Below are positions 53,431 through 63,980 of a DNA stretch of 64,000 nt, one piece after another (within the stretch, counting starts at the first letter, position 1; each line of letters opens with the position of its first letter). Below the pieces are notes generated by a model, which searched no databases, was not told where the DNA came from, and was given only the letters and a program-made list of their open reading frames with translations. The DNA comes from Sphingomonas sp. (GTDB taxonomy: Bacteria; Pseudomonadota; Alphaproteobacteria; Sphingomonadales; Sphingomonadaceae). A program made the position numbers and the translations under genes. The DNA is taken from the NCBI GenBank assembly GCA_017849555.1, contig JAFIGU010000044.1, forward strand, positions 58,125 to 122,124, in the 5' to 3' direction.

Positions 53431-53805
53431 ATGTTCAAGAAACTGTCGCTGGCCGCTGTCGCGCTTTCGATCGGTGCGGCCGCCATGACCCCCACCGCCG
53501 CCAATGCGCAGCGTTATTACGATCGCGGCTACAACAACGGCTATTACGATCGCGGTTACGATCGCGGTTATTACGATCGCGGCTACAATGCGCGTCGTTA
53601 CGACGACAACCGCCATTATTACCGCAACCGTCGCTGCTCGAACGGCGGCACCGGCACGGTGCTCGGCGCGATCGCCGGCGGGTTGCTCGGCCGCACGATC
53701 GACAATAGCGGCGATCGCCTCGCCGGCACGTTGATCGGCGGCGTCGGCGGCGCGCTCGCCGGCCGCGCGATCGAGCGCTCGGACAATCCCCGTTACTGCC
53801 GCTGA
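53431..53805 (+). CDS. Exported glycine-zipper protein with YDRGY repeats
   Basis: A 124-residue protein with a signal peptide (MFKKLSLAAVALSIGAAAMT, cleavage likely after NAQ). The mature N-terminal half has near-tandem repeats of YYDRGY and GYDRGYYDRGYN, rich in Tyr, Arg and Asp. The C-terminal half is a glycine zipper: GTVLGAIAGGLLGRTIDNSG and GTLIGGVGGALAGRAIE. It ends in a short Cys-containing tail and lacks a lipobox, unlike its relative at 7458. Role probably in the outer envelope; unknown in detail. Confidence 0.85.
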   Translation: MFKKLSLAAVALSIGAAAMTPTAANAQRYYDRGYNNGYYDRGYDRGYYDRGYNARRYDDNRHYYRNRRCSNGGTGTVLGAIAGGLLGRTIDNSGDRLAGTLIGGVGGALAGRAIERSDNPRYCR

Positions 53806-53871
53806 AGTTGAGCGGCAGCCCGGTTAACTCGCGTAGCGTATCGAGTTCCCTCCAGTAGCTTACCGAGGGCG

Positions 53872-53911
53872 CGGGCCCGACTTCCCCCTTAACCGGGAGA
53901 CGTCGGGCCCG
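53872..53911 (+). terminator. Stem-loop between the Gly-zipper gene and the thrS leader
   Basis: CGGGCCCGAC at 53872-53881 pairs perfectly with GTCGGGCCCG at 53902-53911. A short T-containing tail (TTGTCGTTT) follows, which also forms the -35 of the thrS leader promoter. Confidence 0.6.
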
Positions 53912-53940
53912 TTGTCGTTTGCGCGCGGCTTCGCTATATC
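53912..53940 (+). promoter_or_regulatory. Promoter of the thrS leader
   Basis: TTGTCG at 53912-53917, a 17-base spacer, and TATATC at 53935-53940. The expected transcription start is at or next to A53947, the first base of the leader-peptide start codon. Confidence 0.65.
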
Positions 53941-53946
53941 GCGCGC

Positions 53947-54021
53947 ATGCGCCGCCTCATGCGATCCCGGCCGACCACTACCACCCCCGGCTTCCCGGGG
54001 GCCCTGACGCGCGTCGGCTGA
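53947..54021 (+). CDS. Threonine-rich leader peptide of thrS
   Basis: A 24-codon ORF reading [20 protein letters not shown] followed by TRVG and a TGA. Four consecutive Thr codons (ACC ACT ACC ACC) occupy 53974-53985, with a fifth at 54007. The predicted start of transcription is on the AUG, so it would be a leaderless sORF, as known for trpL in Sinorhizobium. A perfect 7-bp hairpin begins within the last Thr codon. This is the classic layout of a ribosome-stalling attenuator for a threonine-linked gene, and thrS is next downstream. Confidence 0.65.
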   Translation: MRRLMRSRPTTTTPGFPGALTRVG

Positions 54022-54066
54022 CCGCGATCGGGCGCCTCCCCGGGGAACGGGGAGAGCAAGGCGCCC
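53984..54066 (+). promoter_or_regulatory. Candidate thrS attenuator hairpins
   Basis: Segment 1 CCCCCGG (53984-53990) pairs with segment 2 CCGGGGG (53995-54001). Downstream GGGCGCCT (54030-54037) plus CCCC (54038-54041) pair with GGGG (49-52) and AGGCGCCC (54059-54066), a terminator-like stem. Segment 2 CCGGGG can instead pair with CCCCGG at 54038-54043, breaking that stem. The following tail is only T/C-rich, not a strong T-run. Confidence 0.55.
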
Positions 54067-54139
54067 GCCCTCTCCTTCCTGCCGCTTTCCCCCGGGCGCC
54101 ACGATGTGCATAAGCCCGCCAGAACCGACAGGACCTCAC

Positions 54140-56134
54140 ATGAACGACATGATTTCGATCTCGCTGCCCGACGGCTCGGTCCGCGCGATGCCGCTCGGCA
54201 CCACGCCGGCGGATGTCGCCGCGGCGATCGGGCCGGGGCTCGCCAAGGCGGCGCTCGCCGCGCGGGTCGACGGCGAATTGCGCGACCTCAACCGCCCGAT
54301 CGAGCATGACGCCAAGCTCGCGCTGGTCACCGCGCGCGACGAGGCCGACGCGCTCGAGCTTGCGCGGCACGATTATGCGCATGTGCTGGCCGAAGCGGTG
54401 CAGGAACTGTTTCCGGGGACGCAGATCACCTTCGGCCCGGCGACCGACGACGGCTTCTATTACGATTTCGCCCCCAAGGACCGCCCGTTCACCGAAGAGG
54501 ACCTGCCCGCGATCGAGGCGCGGATGCGCGCGATCATCGCCGCGGACAAGCCGCTGCGCCGCGAGGTGTGGTCGCGCGAACAGCTGATCAGCCGCTGGAA
54601 GCAGCAGGGCGAGACGTTCAAGGCCGAATGGGCCGCCGAGCTCCCCGACGCCGAGGAGCTGACGGTCTATTGGTCGGGCGACGACTGGCTCGACATGTGC
54701 CGCGGCCCGCACCTCCCCTCGACGGGCAAGCTCGCGCCGGACGCGTTCAAGCTGACGCGCGTCTCGGGCGCTTATTGGCGCGGCGACCAGAAGAACGCGA
54801 TGCTCTCGCGCATCTACGGCACCGGCTGGCTCAACAAGAAGCAGCTCGACCAGCATCTCTTCCGGCTGGAGGAGGCGGCCAAGCGCGATCACCGCAAATT
54901 GGGGCAGGAGATGGATCTGTTCCACCTCCAGGCCGAGGCGCACGGCAGCGTCTTCTGGCACCCCAAGGGCTATATCATCTGGCGCGAGCTGGAAGCCTAT
55001 ATGCGCCGCGCGATCGACGGCGCGGGCTATCGCGAGGTCAAGACGCCGCAGGTGATGGACGCGCGCCAGTGGGAGCAATCGGGCCATTGGGGCAAATATC
55101 GCGAGAATATGTTCGTCATCCCCGACGAAGTGCCCAATACCGAGGATGAAGGCCCGATCGTCTCGGACAAGGCCGAGTGGATGGCGCTCAAGCCGATGAA
55201 CTGCCCGGCGCACATCCTGATCTTCAAGCAGGGGATCAAATCCTACCGCGATCTGCCGCTGCGCCTGTACGAGAACGGCTGCTGCCACCGCAACGAGCCG
55301 CACGGCGCGCTCCACGGGCTGATGCGCGTGCGCCAGTTCACGCAGGACGACGCGCACATCTTCTGCCGCGAGGACCAGATCGTCGACGAGGTGCAGGCGT
55401 TCTGCAACCTCGCCGATCGCATCTACAAGGATTTCGGTTTCACTTATTCGATCAAGCTCGCGCTGCGCCCCGACAAGAGGTTCGGCACCGACGAGATGTG
55501 GGATCAGGCCGAGAACGAGCTGCGCGACGCGGTCGCCGCCGCGGGGCTCAACACCGCCGAATATGGCTGGGAGGAATTGCCCGGCGAGGGCGCTTTCTAT
55601 GCGCCCAAGCTCGAATGGCACCTGACCGACGCGATCGGGCGGACGTGGCAGGTCGGCACGATCCAGTCGGACCGCGTGCTCCCCGAACGGCTCGACGCGA
55701 GCTATATCGCGGAGGACGGCCAGCGCCACCGCCCGGTGATGCTCCACCGCGCAATCTTCGGCTCGTACGAGCGGTTCATCGGCATCCTCGTCGAGCATTT
55801 CGCGGGCAAATTGCCGGCCTGGCTCGCCCCGGTGCAAGCGGTGGTCGCGACGATCGTGTCCGATGCCGACGATTATGCCGAGCAGGTCGCCGCCGAGCTG
55901 CGCAAGGCCGGGCTGCGCGTCGAGACCGATCTGCGCAACGAGAAGATCAATTATAAGGTGCGCGAGCACAGCCTGGCCAAGGTTCCCAACCTGCTCGTCG
56001 TCGGCAAGCGCGAGGCGGACGAAGGCACCGTTGCGCTGCGCCCGCTCGGCGAAGGCGCGAAACAGGAGGTGCTGACGCTCGCCGCGGCGATCGAGCGGCT
56101 GCGCGACGAGGTGCTGCCGCCCGACCTGGGCTGA
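54140..56134 (+). CDS. thrS: Threonyl-tRNA synthetase
   Basis: A 664-residue class II synthetase. An N-terminal TGS domain ([20 protein letters not shown]) is followed by the editing domain with [17 protein letters not shown] and the catalytic core: [60 protein letters not shown] and the C-terminal anticodon domain ([40 protein letters not shown]). ATG 54140 has AGGA six bases upstream. An unusual Thr-rich leader peptide with alternative hairpins precedes it, suggesting control by threonyl-tRNA level. Confidence 0.98.
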   Translation: MNDMISISLPDGSVRAMPLGTTPADVAAAIGPGLAKAALAARVDGELRDLNRPIEHDAKLALVTARDEADALELARHDYAHVLAEAVQELFPGTQITFGPATDDGFYYDFAPKDRPFTEEDLPAIEARMRAIIAADKPLRREVWSREQLISRWKQQGETFKAEWAAELPDAEELTVYWSGDDWLDMCRGPHLPSTGKLAPDAFKLTRVSGAYWRGDQKNAMLSRIYGTGWLNKKQLDQHLFRLEEAAKRDHRKLGQEMDLFHLQAEAHGSVFWHPKGYIIWRELEAYMRRAIDGAGYREVKTPQVMDARQWEQSGHWGKYRENMFVIPDEVPNTEDEGPIVSDKAEWMALKPMNCPAHILIFKQGIKSYRDLPLRLYENGCCHRNEPHGALHGLMRVRQFTQDDAHIFCREDQIVDEVQAFCNLADRIYKDFGFTYSIKLALRPDKRFGTDEMWDQAENELRDAVAAAGLNTAEYGWEELPGEGAFYAPKLEWHLTDAIGRTWQVGTIQSDRVLPERLDASYIAEDGQRHRPVMLHRAIFGSYERFIGILVEHFAGKLPAWLAPVQAVVATIVSDADDYAEQVAAELRKAGLRVETDLRNEKINYKVREHSLAKVPNLLVVGKREADEGTVALRPLGEGAKQEVLTLAAAIERLRDEVLPPDLG

Positions 56135-56163
56135 AGCACCGCGGACCAAATCAGGATCGCCTA

Positions 56164-56247
56164 GCCCCGTTCGCGCTGAGCCTGTCGAAGGGCGTCCCGC
56201 CGCCCCAGAATTGGGGCCGCCCTTCGACAAGCTCAGCGCGAACGGGG
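56164..56247. repeat. Palindromic repeat, family B copy 4
   Basis: CCCCGTTCGCGCTGAGCCTG then TCGAAGGGC, mirrored by CCCTTCGACAAGCTCAGCGC then GAACGGGG. The tip CGCCCCAGAATTGGGGC is a small stem. It lies just after thrS and may end its transcript. Confidence 0.88.
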
Positions 56248-56333
56248 CAGGTCTTGCTCGGAATGCGTAGGGCAGTCGCATTGTCATTCTGTGACCAAAA
56301 CGACGCAGCCACTGTAATAAAATGTGTCGGAGA

Positions 56334-56393
56334 TGATCGGGTGGTGACACGCACCCCGATCACCGCATAACCTGTCCGAAGCGGCCATATAAT
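56334..56393 (+). promoter_or_regulatory. Promoter and inverted-repeat operator of the TonB receptor gene
   Basis: TGATCGGGT at 56334-56342 and CCCCGATCA at 56354-56362 form an inverted repeat (8 of 9 paired) with an 11-base spacer. TATAAT at 56388-56393 lies 31 bases before the ATG at 56425. No -35 consensus is seen, so an activator or repressor at the repeat is plausible. Confidence 0.5.
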
Positions 56394-56424
56394 TTGTTCA
56401 GAGCCGCAAACCGGGAGATGGATT

Positions 56425-59202
56425 ATGCGCAGTGCTGTTCTGCCGCGTCTTTTGCCGTGCGCGGCGCTCTTGGCCTCGACCCCCGCCCTCGCCCAGCAAC
56501 AGCCCAATCCGGCGGCCGCGCCGCGCGCGAGCGACAATCCCGGCGACATCATCGTCACCGCGACGCGCCGCGCCGAGGCGCTGTCCAACGTGCCGATCGC
56601 GATCTCCGCGGTGTCGGGCGAGACGCTCCAGAATACCGGCGCGACCGATGTGCGCGCGCTCAACCAGGTCGCCCCGTCGCTGCTCGTCTCGGGCGCGACG
56701 AGCGAGGTCAATTTCACCGCGCGCATCCGCGGGATCGGCACGGTGGGCGAGAATCCGGGGCTCGAAAGCTCGGTCGGGCTGTTCATCGACGGCGTCTATC
56801 GCAGCCGCACCGGGGTCGGGCTGTCCGAACTCGGCGATATCGAACGGATCGAGGTGCTGCGCGGGCCGCAGGGCACGCTGTTCGGGCGAAACTCCACCGC
56901 GGGGCTGATCAATATCGTCACCAAGGGGCCGGAGCTCGACGGTTTCCACGCCAAGGGCGCGGTGAGCTACGGCAATTACGATTATTGGCGGGTCGACGGC
57001 GCGCTCAACGCGCCGCTGTCGAGCAACGCCGCGGTCCGGCTCGACGGGGTATGGCAGAAGCGCGATGGCTATCTCAAGGCGCTCACCCCCGGCGAACCCG
57101 ATATCAACGACCGCGATCGCTGGCTCGCGCGCGGCCAGTTCCTGTTCGAGCCGTCGACCGATCTCAAGATCCGGCTGATCGGCGATTATTCGAAGCGCAA
57201 CGAGAATTGCTGCGGCGGCGTGCTGCTCGGCCCGACGCGCAATCTGACGCGGCAGCCCAACGGATCGGTCGCGGTCTCGCCCAATAGCTTGCTGCCCTTG
57301 CTCCAGGCGCTCGGCGCGAGTTACCCGGCGATCCCCGGCGGCGAGCGTTTCGTCTACGGCGTGCCCAATTCGCCCGGGGTGCCCTATACCTCGAAAAGCG
57401 AGGATTGGGGGCTTTCGGGCGAGATCAACTACAAGCTCGGCAGCGTCAACCTGACCTCGATCACCGCCTATCGCGATTACAAGAACAAGCAGGGGCAGGA
57501 CGGCGATTTCAACGCGCTCGATATCCTCAACCGGCAGAATCTCGATCGCCGCTTCCGGCTGTTCAGCCAGGAATTGCGGCTGCAGGGCGAGGCGTTCGAC
57601 GGCCGGCTCAACTGGCTGGTCGGTGGCTATTATTCGAGCGAGCGGCTCGATGTCTCCGACGACATCAAATATGGCAAGGATTACGAGCGCTACGCCAATT
57701 GCCTGCTGATGGCGCAGGCGCTGCCGAGCGCGCTGCTGCCGAGCAACCAATATTGCGTCAACGTGCCCGTGGTGCAGCGGACGATCGCCGCGCTGCCGCC
57801 CGGCACCGCCCGCTCGACCTTGCAGGCGCTGATCGCCAATCCGGCGCGCCCCGGCTTCGGCAGCCTCGCTGCGGTGCTCGGCCAGCCCAATATCGCGATC
57901 AACGGCACCGGCAGCAACGGCTCCGATTTCCGCCAGAACAGCTCGAACTATGCGATCTTCACCCACAATACCTTCGATGTGGTGCCCGACAAACTGATGC
58001 TGACGATCGGCGCGCGCTACACCTGGGAGCGCAAGAAGCTGCAAGGCGTGGCGATGCAGAACGACACGCTCTGCCCGCTGATCGTCAATTCGCCGTTCCA
58101 GTCGCTCGCCGCCTTGCCCTGCGTGATCAACGGCACCGCGCCGAGCATCGCGGCGGGGTCGCCCGGCACGCGCTTCAGCGACGGCGAATGGACTGGCACC
58201 GCGGTCTTGTCGTTCAAGCCGGTCGACGCGCTGATGATCTACGCCTCGGCATCGAAGGGCTATAAGGCGGGCGGGTTCAACCTCGATTATTCAGCGCTCG
58301 ATCGCACCTGCAACACCGCGTTCGATGCCGCCTGCGCGGCGCGGCTGGCGCTGCCGGCCAATATGCCGGGCAACGGCCGCCCCGAGGCCGCCGATCTCGC
58401 CTTCGCCAGCGAGAAGGTCAACGCTTATGAAATCGGCCTCAAATGGAAAGGGCCCGGGGTCGATATCAACCTCGCCGGCTTCTACCAGGAATATAGCGAC
58501 TATCAGCTCAACACCTATAATGGCGTGAACTTCGAGGTCACCAACATCCAGTCGTGCCGCGATAGTCTGCAGGGCGCGGATCGCGATGCCTCGGCGCTGA
58601 CCGGCGGCTGTTCGCCCGATCGGCTGCGCCCCGGCGTGATCTCCAAGGGGTTCGAGATCGAGGCGTTCCTGCGCCCGATCCGGCAGGTCTCGGTCAATAT
58701 GGCGCTGACCTATACCGACGCCAAATATCGCGACAATCTGGTCGGCACCGGCGGGCGCCCGCTGTCGCCGGTGCTGTTCCAGCTCCCCGGCAACAGCGTG
58801 TCGAACGCGCCGCGCTACACCGTCACCACCGGGGTGAGCTGGTCTCCGCAGGTCAGCGACAAGCTTTCCGCGCTCTTCTACCTCGACGCGCGGCTGCAGA
58901 GCGACACCAACACCGGCTCCGATCTCGATCTCGAAAAGGTGCAGGACGCCTTCGTCGTGGTGAACGGCCGCATCGGCCTCTACGGCCCCGACAAGAAATG
59001 GGGCGTGGAGTTCTGGGCGCAGAACATCTTCAACCAGCGCTATTTCCAGATCGGCGCCGACATGCCGCTGCAAGGCAGCGGGACGTGGCGCTCGGTCGCC
59101 GCACCGGCGTCGAGCGGCTTCGCGGGCTCAGCCAACCAATTGTTCGTCGGATTCCCCGGCGAACCGCGCATGTACGGCGTCACCTTGCGCGGCGCGTTCT
59201 GA
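56425..59202 (+). CDS. TonB-dependent outer membrane receptor
   Basis: A 925-residue receptor. Signal peptide [20 protein letters not shown] with cleavage near ALAQ; a TonB box region [20 protein letters not shown]; plug domain with [40 protein letters not shown] and the classic [20 protein letters not shown]; then a long barrel ending in [13 protein letters not shown]. The large size and barrel type resemble receptors for carbohydrate or complex organic ligands in sphingomonads, but the ligand is unknown. GGGAG lies seven bases before ATG. It interrupts the usual thrS-infC order. Confidence 0.94.
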   Translation: MRSAVLPRLLPCAALLASTPALAQQQPNPAAAPRASDNPGDIIVTATRRAEALSNVPIAISAVSGETLQNTGATDVRALNQVAPSLLVSGATSEVNFTARIRGIGTVGENPGLESSVGLFIDGVYRSRTGVGLSELGDIERIEVLRGPQGTLFGRNSTAGLINIVTKGPELDGFHAKGAVSYGNYDYWRVDGALNAPLSSNAAVRLDGVWQKRDGYLKALTPGEPDINDRDRWLARGQFLFEPSTDLKIRLIGDYSKRNENCCGGVLLGPTRNLTRQPNGSVAVSPNSLLPLLQALGASYPAIPGGERFVYGVPNSPGVPYTSKSEDWGLSGEINYKLGSVNLTSITAYRDYKNKQGQDGDFNALDILNRQNLDRRFRLFSQELRLQGEAFDGRLNWLVGGYYSSERLDVSDDIKYGKDYERYANCLLMAQALPSALLPSNQYCVNVPVVQRTIAALPPGTARSTLQALIANPARPGFGSLAAVLGQPNIAINGTGSNGSDFRQNSSNYAIFTHNTFDVVPDKLMLTIGARYTWERKKLQGVAMQNDTLCPLIVNSPFQSLAALPCVINGTAPSIAAGSPGTRFSDGEWTGTAVLSFKPVDALMIYASASKGYKAGGFNLDYSALDRTCNTAFDAACAARLALPANMPGNGRPEAADLAFASEKVNAYEIGLKWKGPGVDINLAGFYQEYSDYQLNTYNGVNFEVTNIQSCRDSLQGADRDASALTGGCSPDRLRPGVISKGFEIEAFLRPIRQVSVNMALTYTDAKYRDNLVGTGGRPLSPVLFQLPGNSVSNAPRYTVTTGVSWSPQVSDKLSALFYLDARLQSDTNTGSDLDLEKVQDAFVVVNGRIGLYGPDKKWGVEFWAQNIFNQRYFQIGADMPLQGSGTWRSVAAPASSGFAGSANQLFVGFPGEPRMYGVTLRGAF

Positions 59203-59284
59203 CCGCCATTGCGCCGAGGACACGGCCGTCGCGACAAATATCGCGGCGGCCGTTTCGCATCTTTCGGTTTGGCCCGGGAAGCCT

Positions 59285-59336
59285 TATATCGCGCGCGATG
59301 AATCAGCAGGAGAAGTACCTATCCGTCCGCCCATGA
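59285..59336 (+). CDS. Short leaderless ORF overlapping the infC start
   Basis: TATATC at 59285-59290 is followed by seven bases and ATG 59298, opening a 12-codon ORF ([12 protein letters not shown], coding 59298-59336). Its TGA overlaps the ATG at 59333 (ATGA), and it contains AGGAG at 59308-59312, the site that would serve an AUC start of infC at 59321. It may couple or tune infC translation, or may be chance. Confidence 0.4.
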
Positions 59337-59866
59337 TGCGCCGCCCGATGCAGGCGCCGCCGATGAATGGCCCCCGTTTCAACGAGTGGATTCAAAGCCC
59401 CAAGGTCCGTGTGATCGACCATGAGGGCGAGAATCTCGGCGTGATGTACACGCGCGAGGCGATCGAACAGGCCCGCGAGGTCGGCCTCGACCTGGTCGAG
59501 GTGTCGCCCAACGCCGATCCGCCCGTGGCCAAGTTCCTCGATGTCGGCAAATATAAATACGAGGCGCAGAAAAAGGCGAACGCCGCCCGCAAGTCTCAGA
59601 AGACGCAGGAGATCAAGGAGATCAAAATGCGTCCGAACATCGACGACCACGATTACGACACCAAGATGAAGAAGGTCGTCGAGTTCATCGAGGAGGGCGA
59701 TAAGGTCAAGGTGACGATGCGCTTCCGCGGGCGCGAGCTGAGCCACGGCCAGCTCGGCATGGCGGTGCTCCAGCGCGTCGCCGAAGCGGTTGCAGAAATC
59801 GCCAAGGTCGAAGCCTATCCGCGCATGGAAGGCCGCCAGATGCTGATGGTGCTGGCGCCGAAGTAA
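59321..59866 (+). CDS. infC: Translation initiation factor IF-3
   Basis: IF-3 keeps ribosomal subunits apart and checks the start codon. [20 protein letters not shown], the linker-helix [40 protein letters not shown] and [20 protein letters not shown] are classic. The only well-placed Shine-Dalgarno (AGGAG, 59308-59312) is eight bases before AUC 59321, in frame with the gene; the first ATG at 59333 is 20 bases from it. AUU/AUC starts are a known autoregulatory feature of infC. If ATG 59333 is used instead, the protein is 177 residues. Confidence 0.93.
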   Translation: MRPPMMRRPMQAPPMNGPRFNEWIQSPKVRVIDHEGENLGVMYTREAIEQAREVGLDLVEVSPNADPPVAKFLDVGKYKYEAQKKANAARKSQKTQEIKEIKMRPNIDDHDYDTKMKKVVEFIEEGDKVKVTMRFRGRELSHGQLGMAVLQRVAEAVAEIAKVEAYPRMEGRQMLMVLAPK

Positions 59867-59917
59867 GGCCCGGTTCGGCAATCCCCAAGAATTGCCGAAT
59901 CCCATTCACCACGCCCA

Positions 59918-60011
59918 CGTCATTCCCGCGAAGGCGGGAATCCATTAGCGCCGCGGTTCCGATTCTATCGAGAGGCCAGCGACAATGGATTCCCGCCTTC
60001 GCGGGAACGAT
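59918..60011. repeat. Palindromic repeat pair, family A
   Basis: CGTCATTCCCGCGAAGGCGG then GAATCCATT, mirrored by AATGGATTCCCGCCTTCGCG then GGAACGATGG after ~35 bases. It lies between convergent infC and glnD. The expected rpmI-rplT genes do not follow infC in this window. Confidence 0.88.
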
Positions 60012-60020
60012 GGAGGGCCG

Positions 60021-62768
60021 CTAGGCCGCCAGTTCCGCCGTCACCCCCGCCGCCGCATCGAGCAGCCGTTTCTCCAGCGCCTTGACCCGCGCGCCGGCGG
60101 TGATCTTGTCCCCGGTCAGATCGGTCAGGTAGAAAGTATCCACCGCGCGCTCGCCATAAGTCGCGACATGCGCCGAATGGATCGTCACCTTCGACTGGAA
60201 CAACGCATGCGCAAGCTGGTTGAGCAGCGCCGGCCGATCGCGCGCATTGATCTCCACCACGGTGAAGCGGTTGGAAGCGTGATTGTCGACCAGCACATTG
60301 GGCACGATGCGGAAGGCGTCGGCGCGGACGCGCGGCGGCGCCTTGGCCTTCAGCCGGTCGATCAATTTGCCGCGATTGGCCAAAGCATCCTCGATCGCGG
60401 TGCGTAGCCGGTTGAGCTGCCCCGCCTCCTCGAACGGCCGCCCGAGCGGATCCTGGACGAGGAAATTGTCGAGCGCCATCCCGTCGCGCGTGGTGTGGAT
60501 CCGCGCGTCGATGATATTGCCCCCGGCGAGGTGGATCGCCCCCGCGATGCGATAGAAGATCCCCGGGTGATCGGCGGCATAGACCGTCACCAATGTCGCA
60601 TCGCGCCCCGGATAGATTTGCGCGTCGATCGCGAGCTGCGCATCGCCCGCCGCGGTGATGAAGCGCGCATTATACGCCAGCACATCCTCGGGCTCCGCGA
60701 TCCAATAAGGCTCGGGCAGCCGCCGGGCATAAGCGCGCAGCGCCTTTTCGTCCCACCCCAGGCTCCGTGCGAGATTGGCCTGTTTCTGCTCGAGCCGCTC
60801 GCTGCGCCCGCGCTGCTTGTGGCCGAGCCGCAGCACTTCCTCCGCCGCCTCGTAGAGATCGGTGAGCAATTGCCGCTTCCACCCGTTCCAGGTCCCCGGC
60901 CCGACCGCGCGGATATCGACCACGGTGAGCGCGAGCAGCATGCGGAGCCGCTCGGGCGACTGCACGACGGCGGTGAAATCGAGGATCGTCTTGAAATCCG
61001 AAAGGTCGCGCTTGAACGCGGTCGCCGACATCAGCAGGTGGTAACGCACCAGCCACGCCACCGTCTCGGTCTCCGCCGGGGTCAGCCCGAAGCGCGGGCA
61101 CAGCCGCTCGGCCACCTGCGCGCCGAGCACCGAATGATCGCCCCCGCGCCCCTTGGCGATATCGTGCAGCAATACCGCAGCATAAAGCGCGCGACGCGAC
61201 ACGATCTGGCGGAAGATCGCGGTCGAGAGCGGATGCTCGTCGGAAAATTCGCCATGCTCGATCTGGCTCAGCAAGCCGATCGCGCGGATCGTATGCTCGT
61301 CGACGGTATAATGGTGGTACATGTCGAACTGCATCTGCGCCACGACGCGCCCGAAATCGGGGACGAAACGGCCGAACACCCCCGCCTCGTTCATCCAGCG
61401 CAGCACCAGTTCGGGGTCGCGCGGGCTCGCCAGCACGTCGAGGAACAAGGCGTTGGCGCGCGGGTCGTCACGGATGTCGTCGACCAATTTGGCGTCGCGG
61501 TTCGCCGCGCGCATCGCCAGCGGGTGGATTTCCAGCCGGTGCAGATCGGCGAGCTGGAAAATCTCGATCAGCCGCACCGGATCCTCGGCGAAGAAATCGT
61601 CGCGCGGCAGCGCCAGCCGCCCGCGATCGAGCACGAAGCCGCCCAGCTTGCGCGGTCGCCGGCGGATCGTCGGCAACCCGAAGCGGCGCCCGCGCGCGGC
61701 GAATTGCTCGTCGAGATGCGCGATGAACACCCCGGTCAGCGTCCCCACCGTCTTCGCCTGCAGGAAATAATATTGCATGAAGCGCTCGACCCCCGAGCGC
61801 CCCGGCCGTTCGGAAAAGCGCATCCGCTCGGCGATCTCGCGCTGGACGTCGAAGGTCAGCCGGTCCTCGGCGCGCCCGGTGATGAGATGCAGGTGGCAGC
61901 GCACCGCCCACAGGAAATTGTCGGCGCGGTGGAACTGGCGATATTCGGCCGCGGTGAGCAGCCCCTTGCCTACCAGCTCGGCGGCGCGATCGACGTCGTA
62001 GATATATTTGCCGATCCAGAACAAGGCATGGAGATCGCGCATCCCCCCCTTGCCCTCTTTGACGTTGGGCTCGACGACATAGCGCGAATCGCCCATCTTG
62101 ATGTGGCGCTGGTCGCGCTCGGCAAGCTTGTCGGCGATGAACTGGCGCTCGGTGCCGCGCTGCACCTCGGCCTTGAAGCGCAGCGCCGCTTCGTCGGCGA
62201 GCGCCTCGTCGCCCCATACGTAGCGCGCCTCGAGCAAGGCAGTGCGGATCGTCACGTCGCTCTTCGCCTGGCGCACCATTTCGTCGAGCGAGCGGCTCGA
62301 ATGCCCGACCTTCAGCCCGAGATCCCACAAGGCATAGAGCATCGATTCGATCACCTGCTCGGCCCAGGGGGTCTGCTTCCACGGGGTGAGGAAGGCGATG
62401 TCGACATCCGAATGCGGCGCCATCTCGCCGCGCCCGTAGCCGCCGACCGCGAGTATCGCGAGCCGCTCGGCCGCGGTGGGGTTGCTCAGCGGATAGAGCC
62501 GCTGGGTCACCGCGTCGAACAGCACGCGGATCAATTGGTCGATCAGGAACGCCTGGCCGTTCGCCGCCTCCAGCCCGCGCGTCGGACGCTCGGCGAGCCG
62601 CTGCGCGATCTCCGCCCGGCCCGCGTCGAGCGCGAGCTTGAGCTCGGCGGTCACCGCACGGCGCAAGGTCCCTGGATCGGCGATGTCGAGCGCGGCAACG
62701 CGATCGGACAAGGCACGCCGGTCGATGATCGCGCGGCGGTGCGGCAGGTTATCGAAACGGCTCGACAT
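60021..62768 (-). CDS. glnD: [Protein-PII] uridylyltransferase / uridylyl-removing enzyme
   Basis: A 915-residue nitrogen sensor that uridylylates PII when glutamine is low. The nucleotidyltransferase motif is AVGGYGRGEMAPHSDVDIAF near residue 110 (GxG...SDxD), a central GlnD-type domain follows (EGKGGMRDLHALFWIGKYIY), then the HD domain with VLLHDIAKGRGGDHSVLGAQ (near residue 530), and two C-terminal ACT domains: TLVTVYAADHPGIFYRIAGA and TVVEINARDRPALLNQLAHA. Complete. It is transcribed alone, with its start 250 bases from an IS110-type transposase. Confidence 0.96.
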   Translation of the reverse strand: MSSRFDNLPHRRAIIDRRALSDRVAALDIADPGTLRRAVTAELKLALDAGRAEIAQRLAERPTRGLEAANGQAFLIDQLIRVLFDAVTQRLYPLSNPTAAERLAILAVGGYGRGEMAPHSDVDIAFLTPWKQTPWAEQVIESMLYALWDLGLKVGHSSRSLDEMVRQAKSDVTIRTALLEARYVWGDEALADEAALRFKAEVQRGTERQFIADKLAERDQRHIKMGDSRYVVEPNVKEGKGGMRDLHALFWIGKYIYDVDRAAELVGKGLLTAAEYRQFHRADNFLWAVRCHLHLITGRAEDRLTFDVQREIAERMRFSERPGRSGVERFMQYYFLQAKTVGTLTGVFIAHLDEQFAARGRRFGLPTIRRRPRKLGGFVLDRGRLALPRDDFFAEDPVRLIEIFQLADLHRLEIHPLAMRAANRDAKLVDDIRDDPRANALFLDVLASPRDPELVLRWMNEAGVFGRFVPDFGRVVAQMQFDMYHHYTVDEHTIRAIGLLSQIEHGEFSDEHPLSTAIFRQIVSRRALYAAVLLHDIAKGRGGDHSVLGAQVAERLCPRFGLTPAETETVAWLVRYHLLMSATAFKRDLSDFKTILDFTAVVQSPERLRMLLALTVVDIRAVGPGTWNGWKRQLLTDLYEAAEEVLRLGHKQRGRSERLEQKQANLARSLGWDEKALRAYARRLPEPYWIAEPEDVLAYNARFITAAGDAQLAIDAQIYPGRDATLVTVYAADHPGIFYRIAGAIHLAGGNIIDARIHTTRDGMALDNFLVQDPLGRPFEEAGQLNRLRTAIEDALANRGKLIDRLKAKAPPRVRADAFRIVPNVLVDNHASNRFTVVEINARDRPALLNQLAHALFQSKVTIHSAHVATYGERAVDTFYLTDLTGDKITAGARVKALEKRLLDAAAGVTAELAA

Positions 62769-62839
62769 ATCGCGCCGGGTTACAGGAAAGCGCGGGGATG
62801 GTCGAACCTTCCTTCGTCATTCGCGCCGCCACTCCCCTT

Positions 62840-63980
<1,141 letters not shown>

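Noticed and set aside
54104-54139. Upstream in-frame ATG for thrS at 54104
   Set aside because: It would add PEPTGPH-like residues without a ribosome binding site; ATG 54140 has one and matches the TGS domain start.
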